A DNA stretch of 64,000 nt from contig NW_023501041.1 of assembly GCF_014066305.1 (NCBI RefSeq), positions 868,001 to 932,000 on the forward strand, read 5' to 3'. A model generated the notes under the pieces. The model was given only the letters and a program-made list of their open reading frames with translations. It searched no databases and had not been told where the DNA came from. Source of the DNA: Letharia columbiana. Lineage: Eukaryota; Ascomycota; Lecanoromycetes; Lecanorales; Parmeliaceae. The stretch's first letter is position 1; every line of letters starts with the position of its first letter. Shown one piece after another: positions 1 to 9,910 of this stretch. Position numbers and translations under genes: made by a program.

Positions 1-910
1 CACCCCAGGACTCTATTCTCTTATAGGTTAACCTTCAAGTACCGCGAACCTTCGGCAGTGAGCATGCAAGCCATGTGCATTATCCTGACAAGACAGCTCA
101 TACCTCAACACTCGCCACCAAAGTTCGCAGCTGCACCGTCTACCACACCTGCGAAATGACGAATATTGGTGGCGCCTGCAAGGATTTCATGCTTCATGGA
201 AGTTGGCCAACGAATTCACATATTGTCGGCGGACCGCTTTGTCGGTGCCAAGTGTCCTCGCAACCCAATGAATAACCTGTGTGCGAACGTCCATGTAGCC
301 AACAAAGGAGCGATTGACAATGCCGTCACCAGCCTAGTGAGAAACTCCATGAGATTGCCGAAAGTGAAGGTAGCCTTTCTCGTGGGTTTCAACCCGACGC
401 TGGCGGGCCCGCCGAAGATCACGCTGGCGCAGGGAGATCTTCATTTCCAGCAGCTGGAGCTTCGAGGGGCTTTTGATGTCGGGTCTACGAGCCTTTTCGG
501 GTTCAGATGATAGCAATAGATGAAGTTGCGGGCGCGGCAACGCGGGCTTTACTGTGGGTCTCCCGGCGTCGTATCTATCCGGATTAGACACTTTGAGGAG
601 ACACTTTGAGAAAGGTCAGCAGAAACGCGTGTGAAAACCCCTTTTTAATCACCACGTCTCATTTCTGCCTAAAGAAGCACGTGCTATACACATTGACTAT
701 GCTCACGTTGATACTTCGGAACTCCGTACATTTGGGAGACTCTGCGCATTCGAGAAGAGTAATGGTATTCTGCCTCCACACAACGTTCGGAAACCTGCGA
801 ATACCAGCAGTGATGAACAAGATGGTAGGATCCACAAGTAATCTCCGCTCCGTACACGATGTGAGGCCTTAGATGCCAATCAAGCGCAAAAGTATAAATC
901 CAGCAGGATT
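1..910. other. No supported gene; decayed or intergenic sequence
   Basis: This stretch has only short reading frames on both strands, none with a recognisable domain, splice pattern or signal peptide. Base composition is ordinary, unlike the AT-rich islands further on, so it is not visibly RIP-mutated. It may be remnant sequence or the far end of a gene outside the window. Confidence 0.4.
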
Positions 911-1148
911 GACAGTCTCGCGGGTGACAGAAATGCCTGCACACCACCAAGCGATCCTCCCAGTTTAATGTTCGGAATGATTCTATTAATACCCTCTCAC
1001 AAACTCATGGTCGCGGTGGAATGTACTACTTCTGCTTCTTCGTCTATATCACGATTCGAAGTATTCTTGACAGGACCTTTCGTTGGCAAAGCGTGATCGA
1101 TTTGTAGATTTTAGGTGTTCAGGCCGATCTGTCACCCGCGAGACTGTC
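911..1148. mobile_element. Candidate 238-bp MITE with 35-bp terminal inverted repeats
   Basis: The outer 35 bases at 911-945 and at 1114-1148 are inverted copies. The outermost 20 bases (starting GACAGTCTCGCGGG) are identical and the inner 15 match except for about five positions. The 238-bp span has no coding capacity, as expected of a non-autonomous TIR element. No clear target-site duplication is visible (flanks end in ATT on the left and start TGTTGATT on the right). The inverted repeat is seen directly; the transposon reading is inference. Confidence 0.45.
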
Positions 1149-1285
1149 TGTTGATTGATGGGCATCAGCCCGGCTATATACCACTACGTGTTCTATCTAC
1201 ACGTGACGAGCTCGCAGAACAGACAACTCGGTACGGATTGCCTCCGAGATTACCAATTTTCCGAAGAGGACCAAGATGGTCAGCT

Positions 1286-1490
1286 TTAGGGTTTCTATCC
1301 AATGACGGGAGACTGAAGCTCTCTGCGTGTTCGCGGTCTTACATTTCGTTTCTAGCGCAGAATATGACAGCTGACGTAGGTATGAGAATTATTGTCTCGA
1401 AACTAACCATATGTACGTCTTGTGCAGAAATTAGGTCAGCGGGAGATCCGGGAGAAATGTTGGGGCTCGATCGCTTCTCAGGCCATTCCA
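1286..1490 (+). repeat. Diverged duplicate of the VPS52 promoter and first 11 codons
   Basis: This segment aligns with 14984-15182, the 5' flank and start of the VPS52 gene. The upstream part (TTAGGGTTTCT, a GAAGCTCTCT block, then an AGAATATGACAGCTG-like block) is clearly related but diverged with indels. The last 34 bases, from ATG at 1457 through CCATTCCA, differ by one base. The copy encodes M-L-G-L-D-R-F-S-G-H-S against M-W-G-L-D-R-F-S-G-H-S at VPS52. It then loses similarity and closes after seven more codons, so it is a promoter-plus-start fragment and not a second gene. Confidence 0.75.
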
Positions 1491-1505
1491 TCATTGTCCA
1501 TCCAT

Positions 1506-1556
1506 TTTGTTGAGTTACCACGGCCGATCTAATTTGTTGAATTACCATGGCCGACA
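1506..1556 (+). repeat. Imperfect direct repeat of about 25 bp at the MFS pseudogene start
   Basis: Two adjacent copies of TTTGTTGARTTACCAYGGCCGA, at 1506-1530 and 1533-1556, differ mainly by transitions (G/A and C/T). The second copy carries the ATG at 1547 that could start the transporter pseudogene; the first has ACG at the same place. The start region of the pseudogene may therefore derive from a short local duplication. Confidence 0.5.
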
Positions 1557-2890
1557 AAGAGGAAACCAGTTGCCAATGGCAACTCGAACCCTGTTCAGCC
1601 TTCCCAGCCTGCCCCAAGCGCTGCTGCAGACGCGTCTCCATCACATCCTAACCTGGTAAGCATTATATCTTTGAAGCCAGGCGAGGGTCGTTGTTTTCTT
1701 CCCAAGTTGTTGAATCAGTTGATGATTTAAACACGACAGGTAACATGGGCTGGTCCCGAAGATCCGGAGAATCCTAAGAATTGGCCAACAAGTCGAAAAT
1801 GGACGACCCTCCTTCCAATGTCATTGTTCAATTTTCTAGCCTCAATGAGTTCGGCCACCATGGCCCCAGCATTGAACACTATTCAGCAAGATCTCCATTT
1901 CCAATCCACCCTCCTTGTCATCTTATCTCTGTCAGTCTTCCTTTTAGGCACTGCGGTGCCACCTCTGTTTACGGCTCCCCTCTCCGAAGGTTTTGGGAGA
2001 TCGATAGTCCTTCAGTCAACTAATGTCTTCTACATCATCTTCAATACCCTGTGTGATGCTGCGAAAACCCAGAATCAACTAATTGTCTTCCGTTTCCTCG
2101 CCGGCTTGGGTGGAGCCGGTCCCTTTGCTGTAAGTCTTCATTTAACTACTCTGTAATGAACATGGTTGGCAAATTTTTGAATGCTAACACTCGAGCTGCA
2201 GATTGGAAGTGGCATCACTGCCGATCTGTTCCGATCTCGCGAAAGGGGCTGAGCGGTCTATACCCTTGCACCTCTTGTTGGAGTTGTTGTAGGCCCCATT
2301 GCAGGTGGTTTCCTCGTCCAATACACATCGTGGCGATGGTGCTTCTATGTTGTTTCAATTGCTGGCGGCGCGGTCCAGGTCTTCGGCTTCCCCTTTTTCC
2401 GCGAAACTTACGCCCCAGTTCTTCTTCAAAGAAGATGCAAACGGTCACGAAAAAGCACCCAAAATCCGGATCTGTACACCCAAAATGATAGGGTGTCTCT
2501 TTCACAGCTACTGCGCACTAGTCTCATCACGCTCTATATGCTGCTTGGAACCCAACCCATTGTGCAGGTCTGGAGCCTGTATTGTGCATACCTCTACGGT
2601 ATCCTTTATCTCCTGATTGCAACATTCCCGAATGTCTGGACGGTTACCTATGGGGAAACCGTTTCCATTGGCTTCCTCAACTACATCTCATTGTTTGTAG
2701 GAATGGGTATAGCTTCACAACTTGGAACACGCCTTGCCGATAGGTATTATAAGAAGTTGTGTGAGGAAAACGGCGGGCAGGGTCATCCTGAGTTTCGTCT
2801 TCCTGTTCTCATCATAGGGGCGTTCCAGGTGCCTGTGGGATTATTCTGGTACGGATAGAGTGCGAGGTCCAGCATTCACTGGATCATGCC
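1547..2890 (+). pseudogene. MFS multidrug transporter (DHA1 type), nonsense-mutated and truncated
   Basis: The decayed gene encodes the N-terminal two thirds of a 12-TM major facilitator drug:proton antiporter of the plasma membrane. Visible landmarks are the P-E-D-P-E-N-P-K-N-W box after the first intron (about 1664-1740), the loop 2-3 region near P-L-S-E-G-F-G-R (about 1975-2010), the G-L-G-G-A-G-P-F-A helix before a second intron (2130-2201), and R-E-R-G / P-L-V-G / G-P-I-A-G-G-F helices after it. Two in-frame stops interrupt it: TGA at 2250, where the family usually has Arg, and TAG at 2856, where Trp is expected. Both are explained by one G:C to A:T change. The ATG at 1547 is not in the frame of the following N-terminal segment, so the start is also broken or wrong. 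Homology ends after an H-W-I-M-P motif at about 2890, and the last helices are absent. The neighbouring RIP'd hAT island suggests RIP leakage. Confidence 0.85.
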
Positions 2891-3429
2891 GTGAGTAACC
2901 ATCTGCTCTTGACTCTATACCTATCAGGGTCTCTTATCTGTATTGTTACCATAGATAGGTTTCGCAAAGATTTTGAAGACCACATTTTGCCTACATGCGG
3001 CTAGATTTCGAGTCCACCCTAACGCCATTAAGTAACTATTAGGCCTCATACTATTTGCTTGGCTGCAGCTTCATGGACGTCCTGAAGTCTTCAGAACACA
3101 CATGAAGACTTCAAAGAAGCCAATTGACCAATAGAAGCCCCTGTAGAAAGACTAGCGTCGTTGCATTGCTGGGGGTAGGCCTTAACTAAAAAACGTCAAA
3201 ATAATCAGAGAAGTCAAAGTAGTCGCGATCCACGTTGTAGCCAGCGCTTTAATCAGCCCCGCCCCGCCCAGCCATAGGCCTCAGGCTAGGGCTAGGGCTA
3301 ACTTGGGAGAGAGAGGGCTAGAACGGGGTGGGGCTACGGGGTAATCTGGCTAGGGCTAAGCTAGCCTAGGCGGATCTAGTAATTTCTAATCACTAAAAAT
3401 CAGGCTTAGCAGCGCTAGACCCCTAGCGT
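2891..3429. other. Intergenic sequence grading into the transposon island
   Basis: No gene. From about 3240 the sequence becomes rich in CTAGGG/GGCTAG words and short palindromes (for example around 3341-3380), which probably form the unmutated end of the adjacent hAT element. No clear matching terminal inverted repeat was found by eye at the other end. Confidence 0.4.
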
Positions 3430-6370
3430 CGCAGCAAACTATATAGATAAATATAGAATTTTCAATAGAATCTCTCTATCGAGCTTTCTTCGTAAAAATT
3501 TAATAGCAACGAGGCTCTATAACTATACTCCCTATATATTACATTTATAAAGAATTAAACTATATTAGAAATATCTTATTAAACGTCTTATTAATAGATT
3601 TTAATACGCGAGTAAGAGAGAGATATAGTCGTAAATGGGTCTATAGAATAAAGCTTTAGAAATATCTCTTATTAGCTTATATTATTAATAATAACTCGAT
3701 ATAATATAGAGAAGAAAGAGAAAGAATAAGAAGAAAGATATCTATAACTAATTAGCTAGAATAATAAAGAGATAAAAACGTATTTTAGTAAGAAGATAGC
3801 TTAATAGAGAGTAGTTAGTTAAACGATAAAAGAAGTTAAATTAGCTAAATATAAAATAAATCTAAATTAGCTATATTCGAGAATTAATCGAATTAGATAC
3901 TAGTTTTATAATAGTAGATTTAACTAAGTACTAAAAGTACTAAATATCGAGACTATCTATAACGTCTTAATATTCTATAAGATCTATATTCTAAGATACT
4001 TAAAGGTCTTAATAATATTATTCTTTAGCGAGCTTCTAATAGGCGTAAGTAGACGTTCTATACTATTAAAGACTCGCTTATATTCTATAGATATAGTCGA
4101 TATAGTAAGTATATTCTATTTAAATCTTATTATATTCTTATAATTATACTTCTTTTACTAGTCGATAATATTAGAGTTTAGATAATTCTTCTTATTAATA
4201 CGATTATCGAGCTAATAATAAATCGTATAGCTATCTTTACTAAAGGCGATATCTTCGTCTAATATATTAAGAAATTAATTAAACGCTATATAATCGCGCG
4301 AGGAGAAGAAGAAGAAGATAAGAATTATAGGATTTGACGTTATTTGAGAAGTATCTTTATTCTTATACTAAGTATTCTATATTACTTATACTATAATTAT
4401 CATAGAGTCTAATAATATAAAAGTATTTAGTTTAATTTATTTTTATCTCTTTATAGAATATATAATAACTATAGCGATATAAGTAGATAACTTATTAATA
4501 AGGCCTTAATACTTTTTAAGCTTTACTATATAGTTATTTAGATAATAAAAGAGATACTTATACTTAGTAATAACGTAGATTTTCGACTATATAAGAGTAT
4601 CGTAATCTCTTTAATACTCTTTTAATTGCTAAATTAGATACTCTATAGTAGATAAGTTCACTTTCATAATCTATCGTAAGTATCTATCTTTATATTACCT
4701 TCGAGTTAAGCGATAGCCTTTTTAAAAGACTTAATAAATATTAGAATCTATATTAGTACTTCTTAATCGTTATATAAAAGTATATTATCCTTAATCGAGC
4801 CATTATTACTATTATTTAAAGGTTTCTTTATAAGCTTCTAATACTCGGCGTAGAAACGATTAATCTTATAACGTAGTTAAATTACTTATTCGATTATAAT
4901 ATAGACTAAATTTCATCGAGTCGCGTTATCTAATTTCATTATAAGATCTTTAATAGTTTCGAGAATTAATTCGAAAGTAGTATACTTAATCGCATTAAAT
5001 TTTTCGCGTCTTTAAGAAGTAAGGCGAATAAATTTAACGATATTATAGAGTTTCTTAATAGAATTATATTTCCTCTATAGATCTAGAATCTTTTATTCGT
5101 ATTTTAATTTCTTAGCGATAAGAATCTCTATAATAAAGGCGTTAGAATTATAGCTAAAGAGAAGTATTTAGATAGCGAAATTAATAATATAATTAAGATA
5201 ACGTAGTCGATAATCTTATTTTCGAAATTTAGAGCGTAATATCTTAAAAATAATATTAACGCATATATTATTAAACTCTATATTATTAAGAACGAAGTAT
5301 TCGAGATAACTAATTATATTATAATTCTAAATAATCGTAATTACTTACTAAGTTATATTTTTATCGAAATATATATCTTATATACGTCTAATTGCTAGAA
5401 GAATAATATAAGAATTATTATTATTATCGATGAAATAACTTATAATAGCGATAAGAGCGAGATTATTCTTAGAGGTCTATAAATCGAATAAAAGATATAT
5501 ATTACTTCTACTCTTATAGAGTATCTCTTTAATAACTTTTTAATACTTTAGATAGATCGTTATAATTTAATCGCGAATAATTTTTAAAGCTAGAAGTCGA
5601 TAGATACTCTATAAGTGTCTTCGAAAATAGTCTTAGTAAGTCTCTAAAGAACTAATTGCTATATATAGAAAACGCGATATATATAATAATAATCCACCGA
5701 ATAAAGAAGTATTTCATCTTTTCTACGAGATCTAGATCTATAAGACTTTTAAATTAAGATATATTTTATAGTTATTAGAGTAATCGTAGAAGCGATAGAA
5801 TTTAAAGTCTTCTTATTTATAATATCAAGACGCGAGCACTCTTAAAGGTAGTCGATTATTTTCTATAAGGAATCTAGTGCTTAAATAGAGATATTTATCT
5901 TTTTTATAATATTTATAACCTATAGAAAGAAGCGTTAAACGATCTTAATATAATTAAAATACGATAAACTTATAATACTTATAAAGCTAGAACTTCTTTA
6001 ATATATTTAACTCAATAATCTCTAAGTCGTATTTCTATATCTTTAAGCTCTTTATAATCTTTAAAAAGTATATTAAGTTCTTCGTATAGACGTACTTCTT
6101 ATTATAAGTCGTTAAACGACTTTCTAGCGCGATATTATTTATTTCGATAGTTAACTATTTCTTAGACTATTTATAAATATAATCGCTCTTATTAATAATC
6201 GCGCTTTTAATAGAATATAACGTAGTATTATAATAGTCTATAGGATTTATAATAGTAACTACATAGAGAGCGTTATTAATAAGATATATCTAGAGAATAA
6301 AGAGAATAAAGGAAATTTATAATTCTATATTTCTATAAAGAAATATAGGTTTATTAAAATAAAGAAGGCT
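3430..6370 (-). mobile_element. RIP-degenerated hAT-family DNA transposon
   Basis: Read on the minus strand through many stops, the island keeps the order and spacing of a fungal hAT transposase. Around 4810-4935 the translation runs L-D-N-A-T-R-stop-N-x-V-Y followed by a degenerate R-x-K-I-N-R-F-Y-A-E-Y, the family's central D-N-x-T-R-W-N-S block with TGG mutated to TGA. Below it (about 4460-4790) come equivalents of the K-P-F-x-x-A-T-x-x-L-E-G block, a Y-x-x-I-E-Y-L-I block and an N-N-Y-I-V-K-L-x-K-Y block. The tract is extremely AT-rich, with CpA/TpG nearly absent but CpG retained, the RIP pattern. No intact open reading frame survives. Exact ends are not resolved. Confidence 0.8.
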
Positions 6371-6431
6371 AAGTAGAATTAGTCGACTCGATAAGTCGAG
6401 GCTAAGGCGAGCTAGTTAATTAGAGTTCTCG

Positions 6432-6465
6432 GGCTAAGACTAGACTAATTAGTCTCGTCTTAGCC
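6432..6465. repeat. 34-bp near-perfect palindrome
   Basis: GGCTAAGAC, one base, AGACTAATTAGTCT, one base, then GTCTTAGCC form a 34-bp palindrome with a single mismatched pair (T opposite C). It lies just outside the hAT open-frame remnants in a stretch with other CTAG/CTCGAG-containing inverted words (6385-6490) and may belong to a subterminal hairpin of that element. Confidence 0.6.
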
Positions 6466-6606
6466 TAGTCTAGCCTCGAGGCGAGACTATTTAAAGACAT
6501 ATAGCTATGTAATCTTCTTCTTGCCCCAGAGTGGCTAGCTTTAATCTTAATAATCTTTAATAATTATTCAAATTTGTCTTCAAAATCTTTGCGGAACTAG
6601 CCTCAG

Positions 6607-6694
6607 TACTCAGACTCTACATTTTTGGGGGGGGGGGCCGGAACATTATATTGCCGAGCCGATTCCGTCATACCCCCCCTGTAGAGTCTGAGTA
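6607..6694. repeat. 88-bp hairpin-forming inverted repeat with G and C runs
   Basis: TACTCAGACTCTACA at 6607-6621 is exactly inverted at 6680-6694. Directly inside are a run of eleven G on the left and seven C on the right, which extend the stem. Part of the right arm together with its outer flank (6687-6702, GTCTGAGTAGGAAACC) has another inverted copy at 7837-7852, so the sequence may be the end of a larger element spanning 6680-7852. Confidence 0.55.
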
Positions 6695-6717
6695 GGAAAC
6701 CACGGAATCGCTACTCC

Positions 6718-7011
6718 GTACAGAGGTCTGCACCGAAAGTCCTGCACCCGCCAAGACTCTTGCGCTCAGACTTCGGATAACGCCCCACCTAAAGGGTTAC
6801 CTGGACAATGCGTGTGGAGTTCTTCGGAATCGTACCTAGCCTTAGCCAGGTTTCGGGGCTTAATGCCCCTATCAAGCCAAAAGAAGTACCTAAAGTCCCA
6901 TCCATGCGCTGTGAGAAGATATTTCTAGGCTTCCCTCTATAGGGCCGCTTTCCGAAAGTGGGTTAGGCTGCACTAGCGCATATGCAGGACTTTCGGTGCA
7001 GACCTCTCTAC
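6718..7011. mobile_element. Candidate 294-bp MITE with 29-bp terminal inverted repeats
   Basis: Bases 6718-6746 and 6983-7011 are inverted copies matching at 28 of 29 positions (core AGAGGTCTGCACCGAAAG). The 294-bp element has near-normal GC content and is not RIP-mutated although AT-rich relics lie on both sides, suggesting it is younger or too short for RIP. It has no coding capacity. The inverted repeats are observed; mobility is inferred. Confidence 0.6.
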
Positions 7012-7039
7012 ATTGACCGTTATTTTGTATGGGATCCTC

Positions 7040-7700
7040 ACCAAAATTGACCGAAATAGAAAATAAACAGTTTCTTTTATATATAACTTTTTACTAAGAA
7101 CTCTAATTAAAAAATACTCTTTTATAAAATAACTATTTAAATATCGTAAAATTAGATTTTTTTTTCGATTTTTAATAAAATAGCTTAATTAATTATTTTC
7201 AAAAGATTTAAATTAGAGTTTTAAAAACTATACATTTAACCCCCCTCTTATTTTTTAACGTGCACCGACAAAATTCCAAAAATAATATCAAAATACTCGT
7301 TATATTTATAAGTCTATTTAAGAATATTATTATAGAATTCTCTAGGCCAGATTTTATACATTAATATTTATTAAATATTTATTTAAAATATATTTATTTA
7401 AGCTATTATCTTAGTTAATTTATTAATTAATTTATAATTTTAAATTAATATTTTATAATTTATAGATATAAGTAAAGATATATAAAGTTTTATTAATATT
7501 ATTTTTTAATTTATTTAATTATTTAATTATTTTAAGATTTTTAGAAAAAAAAGTAAAAAGCTTAATAACTTTAAAGACTTCGAATTTTAAATTTAGAAAA
7601 TTTGATATATTATTATTATATATATTAAGAATATATTTATAAATTTTTATAAAAAGTGATGGTTCGGTTATCGAGTAATAATATATCGAAGTTATAGATT
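7040..7700. mobile_element. AT-rich RIP-like relic, family not identified
   Basis: This is an extremely AT-rich tract with long A and T runs and almost no CpA/TpG. It resembles the RIP'd relics elsewhere in the window, but no transposase or reverse transcriptase motif could be read through the stops on either strand. Confidence 0.4.
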
Positions 7701-7723
7701 ATTAAGTTTCTTTAGAATAGTTC

Positions 7724-7756
7724 CGGGGTAGCTCGCTCCGGGTCAAAGCTACCCCG
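7724..7756. repeat. Short hairpin (10-bp arms)
   Basis: CGGGGTAGCT at 7724-7733 is inverted at 7747-7756 with a 13-base loop. It sits at the edge of the AT-rich relic and may mark a transposon end. No function can be assigned. Confidence 0.4.
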
Positions 7757-8013
7757 AAACCTACCAATGCTAATATATACCCAGGGGTGAATATCTCATA
7801 TCAGTCAAACCACCAAAAAAATGAGGCTTGGCAGGGTTTCCTACTCAGACCCACTGCGTGGGGCCTTTCTGAGACTAATGCGGAACCTATCTAATTAGCC
7901 GTGACGCAGTCGCGAAAACAATTCGAAGATTATTTCTACTATAAGATGAGATCTCCACCCATATATTCCTTTATAGATGATTCACTACTGACATCCTTTT
8001 CTCAGTGCACAGC

Positions 8014-9574
8014 ATGAAGCTCCATTCCTTTTTGACATGCATTGCAAGCCTTGCACTCTGCGACCCTGTCGCTGGCGCAAGTAGTTGGGCTTTTGACCCA
8101 GGCTCATGTAACCAAAGGCATCTTGCGGTCCTCCAGCCTGCTCTTGAGCGTGCAACGACAATAGCGAAGAAGACAGCGACCTGGTTGCCAGCAAATCCCC
8201 GTTTCAACAGCAAGCCCAACTTCGCTAAAGCTTTACTCGGATCAAATTCCAATTACGCCCGATCCGTATTCGGTGGTGGAGAGATCGGCTGGCACGGCCT
8301 ATCAATAGATATTCTGGGGATCGCAGATTTTACAGGGCGGATGCAGTGGACAAGTCCTAGGGGCTGGTCCTCCCATACTCCATCGAAGAACCTAGTAAAT
8401 ACTCCCGTCGGACTTGCGAAAAGATCGCAGCACGATTATCGCTCGCATAACTACTCTCATCATCTACTTTCACTAATATATATTAAAGGCTATATATTGC
8501 AACGCCAATAACGTCGGATTTAATAATGGTAATATCATGTTCAATCAAGGTAATATCCGCCAGTTATACGCTAAAAGCAGACTGACCGCAGCTTAGTATC
8601 ACAAACCTCGTTCCAGGGACCAAAACCACCATGCGGCGATACCTACACAACCGATTCAGCAATGTTAATATCCCACTACGATGAAACATACGATGGAACA
8701 AAAGGTGTGAATTATTGGTTTATCTGCCCTTGGTGGCTGGAGAAGATGGCGAATGCTCCCCAGATGTGGGATACCAGAACAGAAATCTACAACATGAGGA
8801 AACAAATTATTCTTAAGGATTGGAACCTCGGTCAATGGCGATCCTGGCGGAATCAGCAACTCCTACCACAGGACAGCCCGTATACTGGTCAATCCGACAG
8901 CTTATTGTCCGCGAAGGCGGTGGACATCCTGCTTTTAAACGCGGTAAGTCAATGGTCGAAATGCGGACTTTACAAAGTCACGTGCTTTATAAAGCAATCT
9001 GTTGACAAAAAGGCCTTGCTCAGCTCATGCACACCCGGAACGGCGGCCTGCGAAGAAACAGTGTTGCAAGCAGCGTTTATCCCAGCTTGGCCCGTGGTCA
9101 GTCCCGAAATGTCCCTGCTCCTTCGACTCGCTGACACGTTGTAGATTGGCCCTACTTTGTTACTATCCGAAATCCCAATGATGCGGCAATACAAGCTTGT
9201 AAGCCTCCAGATCAAGTGTGCATATTACATTACAACCTCACTTACTGACGGTCACACCCCTTAGTGCCCTATACGTTCATCGCTATAGGTATACATTTAT
9301 ATTTTAACAGCATAGTAGCATTCCAGTCACGCTAATAGGTTAATTCTTTACGTCGATCTAGCCGTCTTCGGCTATCAGACCGGTTTTAATACTGATCTTC
9401 GCACTGGAAATTATGCGAACCTGCGCCCTTTTGACTCGCGAAATGACTTCGGCTCTCCCGACGGTCTATATCATAAGCCGCCAACTGGGCCAGACCCACC
9501 TCCTTATCAAGGGCCAGACCCACATCCTCAAGGGCCAGACCCACCTGCACCTCCTTATCAATCGTCAGCTGTAT
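8014..9574 (+). CDS. Predicted secreted protein with proline-rich tail (exon structure unresolved)
   Basis: The ATG at 8014 opens a good signal peptide: basic M-K-L-H, then a hydrophobic core ending V-A-G-A at about residue 21. A cysteine-containing mature part follows (about 8086-8270). Further downstream a separate frame reads K-P-P-C-G-D-T-Y-T-T-D, then a Y-W-F-I-C-P-W-W-L-E segment (about 8625-8750), so at least one intron lies between. A later exon after an AG at about 9144 reads W-P-Y-F-V-T-I-R-N-P-N-D. The last segment (about 9345-9574) ends in a proline-rich tail with G-P-D-P-P-P-Y-Q-like repeats and a TGA at 9574. The layout recalls fungal secreted metalloprotease-like proteins, but no HExxH motif is visible, so I do not assign that function. 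The boundaries of internal exons are uncertain and decay cannot be excluded. Confidence 0.45.
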
Positions 9575-9910
9575 GAAATTCACCACCTTACTCGATGCCA
9601 ATTGTGGGAAATGAAATTATCTACGGGGGCACATAGCAACTATTTAGCACGTCTTCAGTCCCTTTGCACTGGGTAAACAGCGCTGAGATAAGCCTCCTAT
9701 AAGCACGGATCAGCAAAACTGCTATAGTTGTTCGATTTGATCTTAATGGAAGGCTCTCTAGCGTTCCAAAGCGAATAAGCTCCGATGGTATCGAGAAGGC
9801 GGGGTTCGTCGCAGAGGATATGATTGAGAAGAGGGCAAAAGTTACACAAGTTGCCTTTGCTGGTCTGTGGGGCTCTAAACTCTGTGCGTGGCTTGACTGA
9901 AAGAGACTAG
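9575..9910. other. Intergenic or unresolved N-terminal region of the PTH11-like gene
   Basis: An open frame on the plus strand runs from about 9706 and contains an in-frame ATG at 9830. A weak donor GTTGCC near 9860, with a TTGACTGA branch-like site and an acceptor at 9910, would join M-I-E-K-R in phase to the next gene. The join is plausible but not secure, so it is kept apart from the CDS. Confidence 0.3.

Noticed and set aside
3280..3300. CTAGGG repeats suggesting a telomere
   Set aside because: Only two or three irregular units (CTAGGG, not CCCTAA/TTAGGG) occur within a transposon end.
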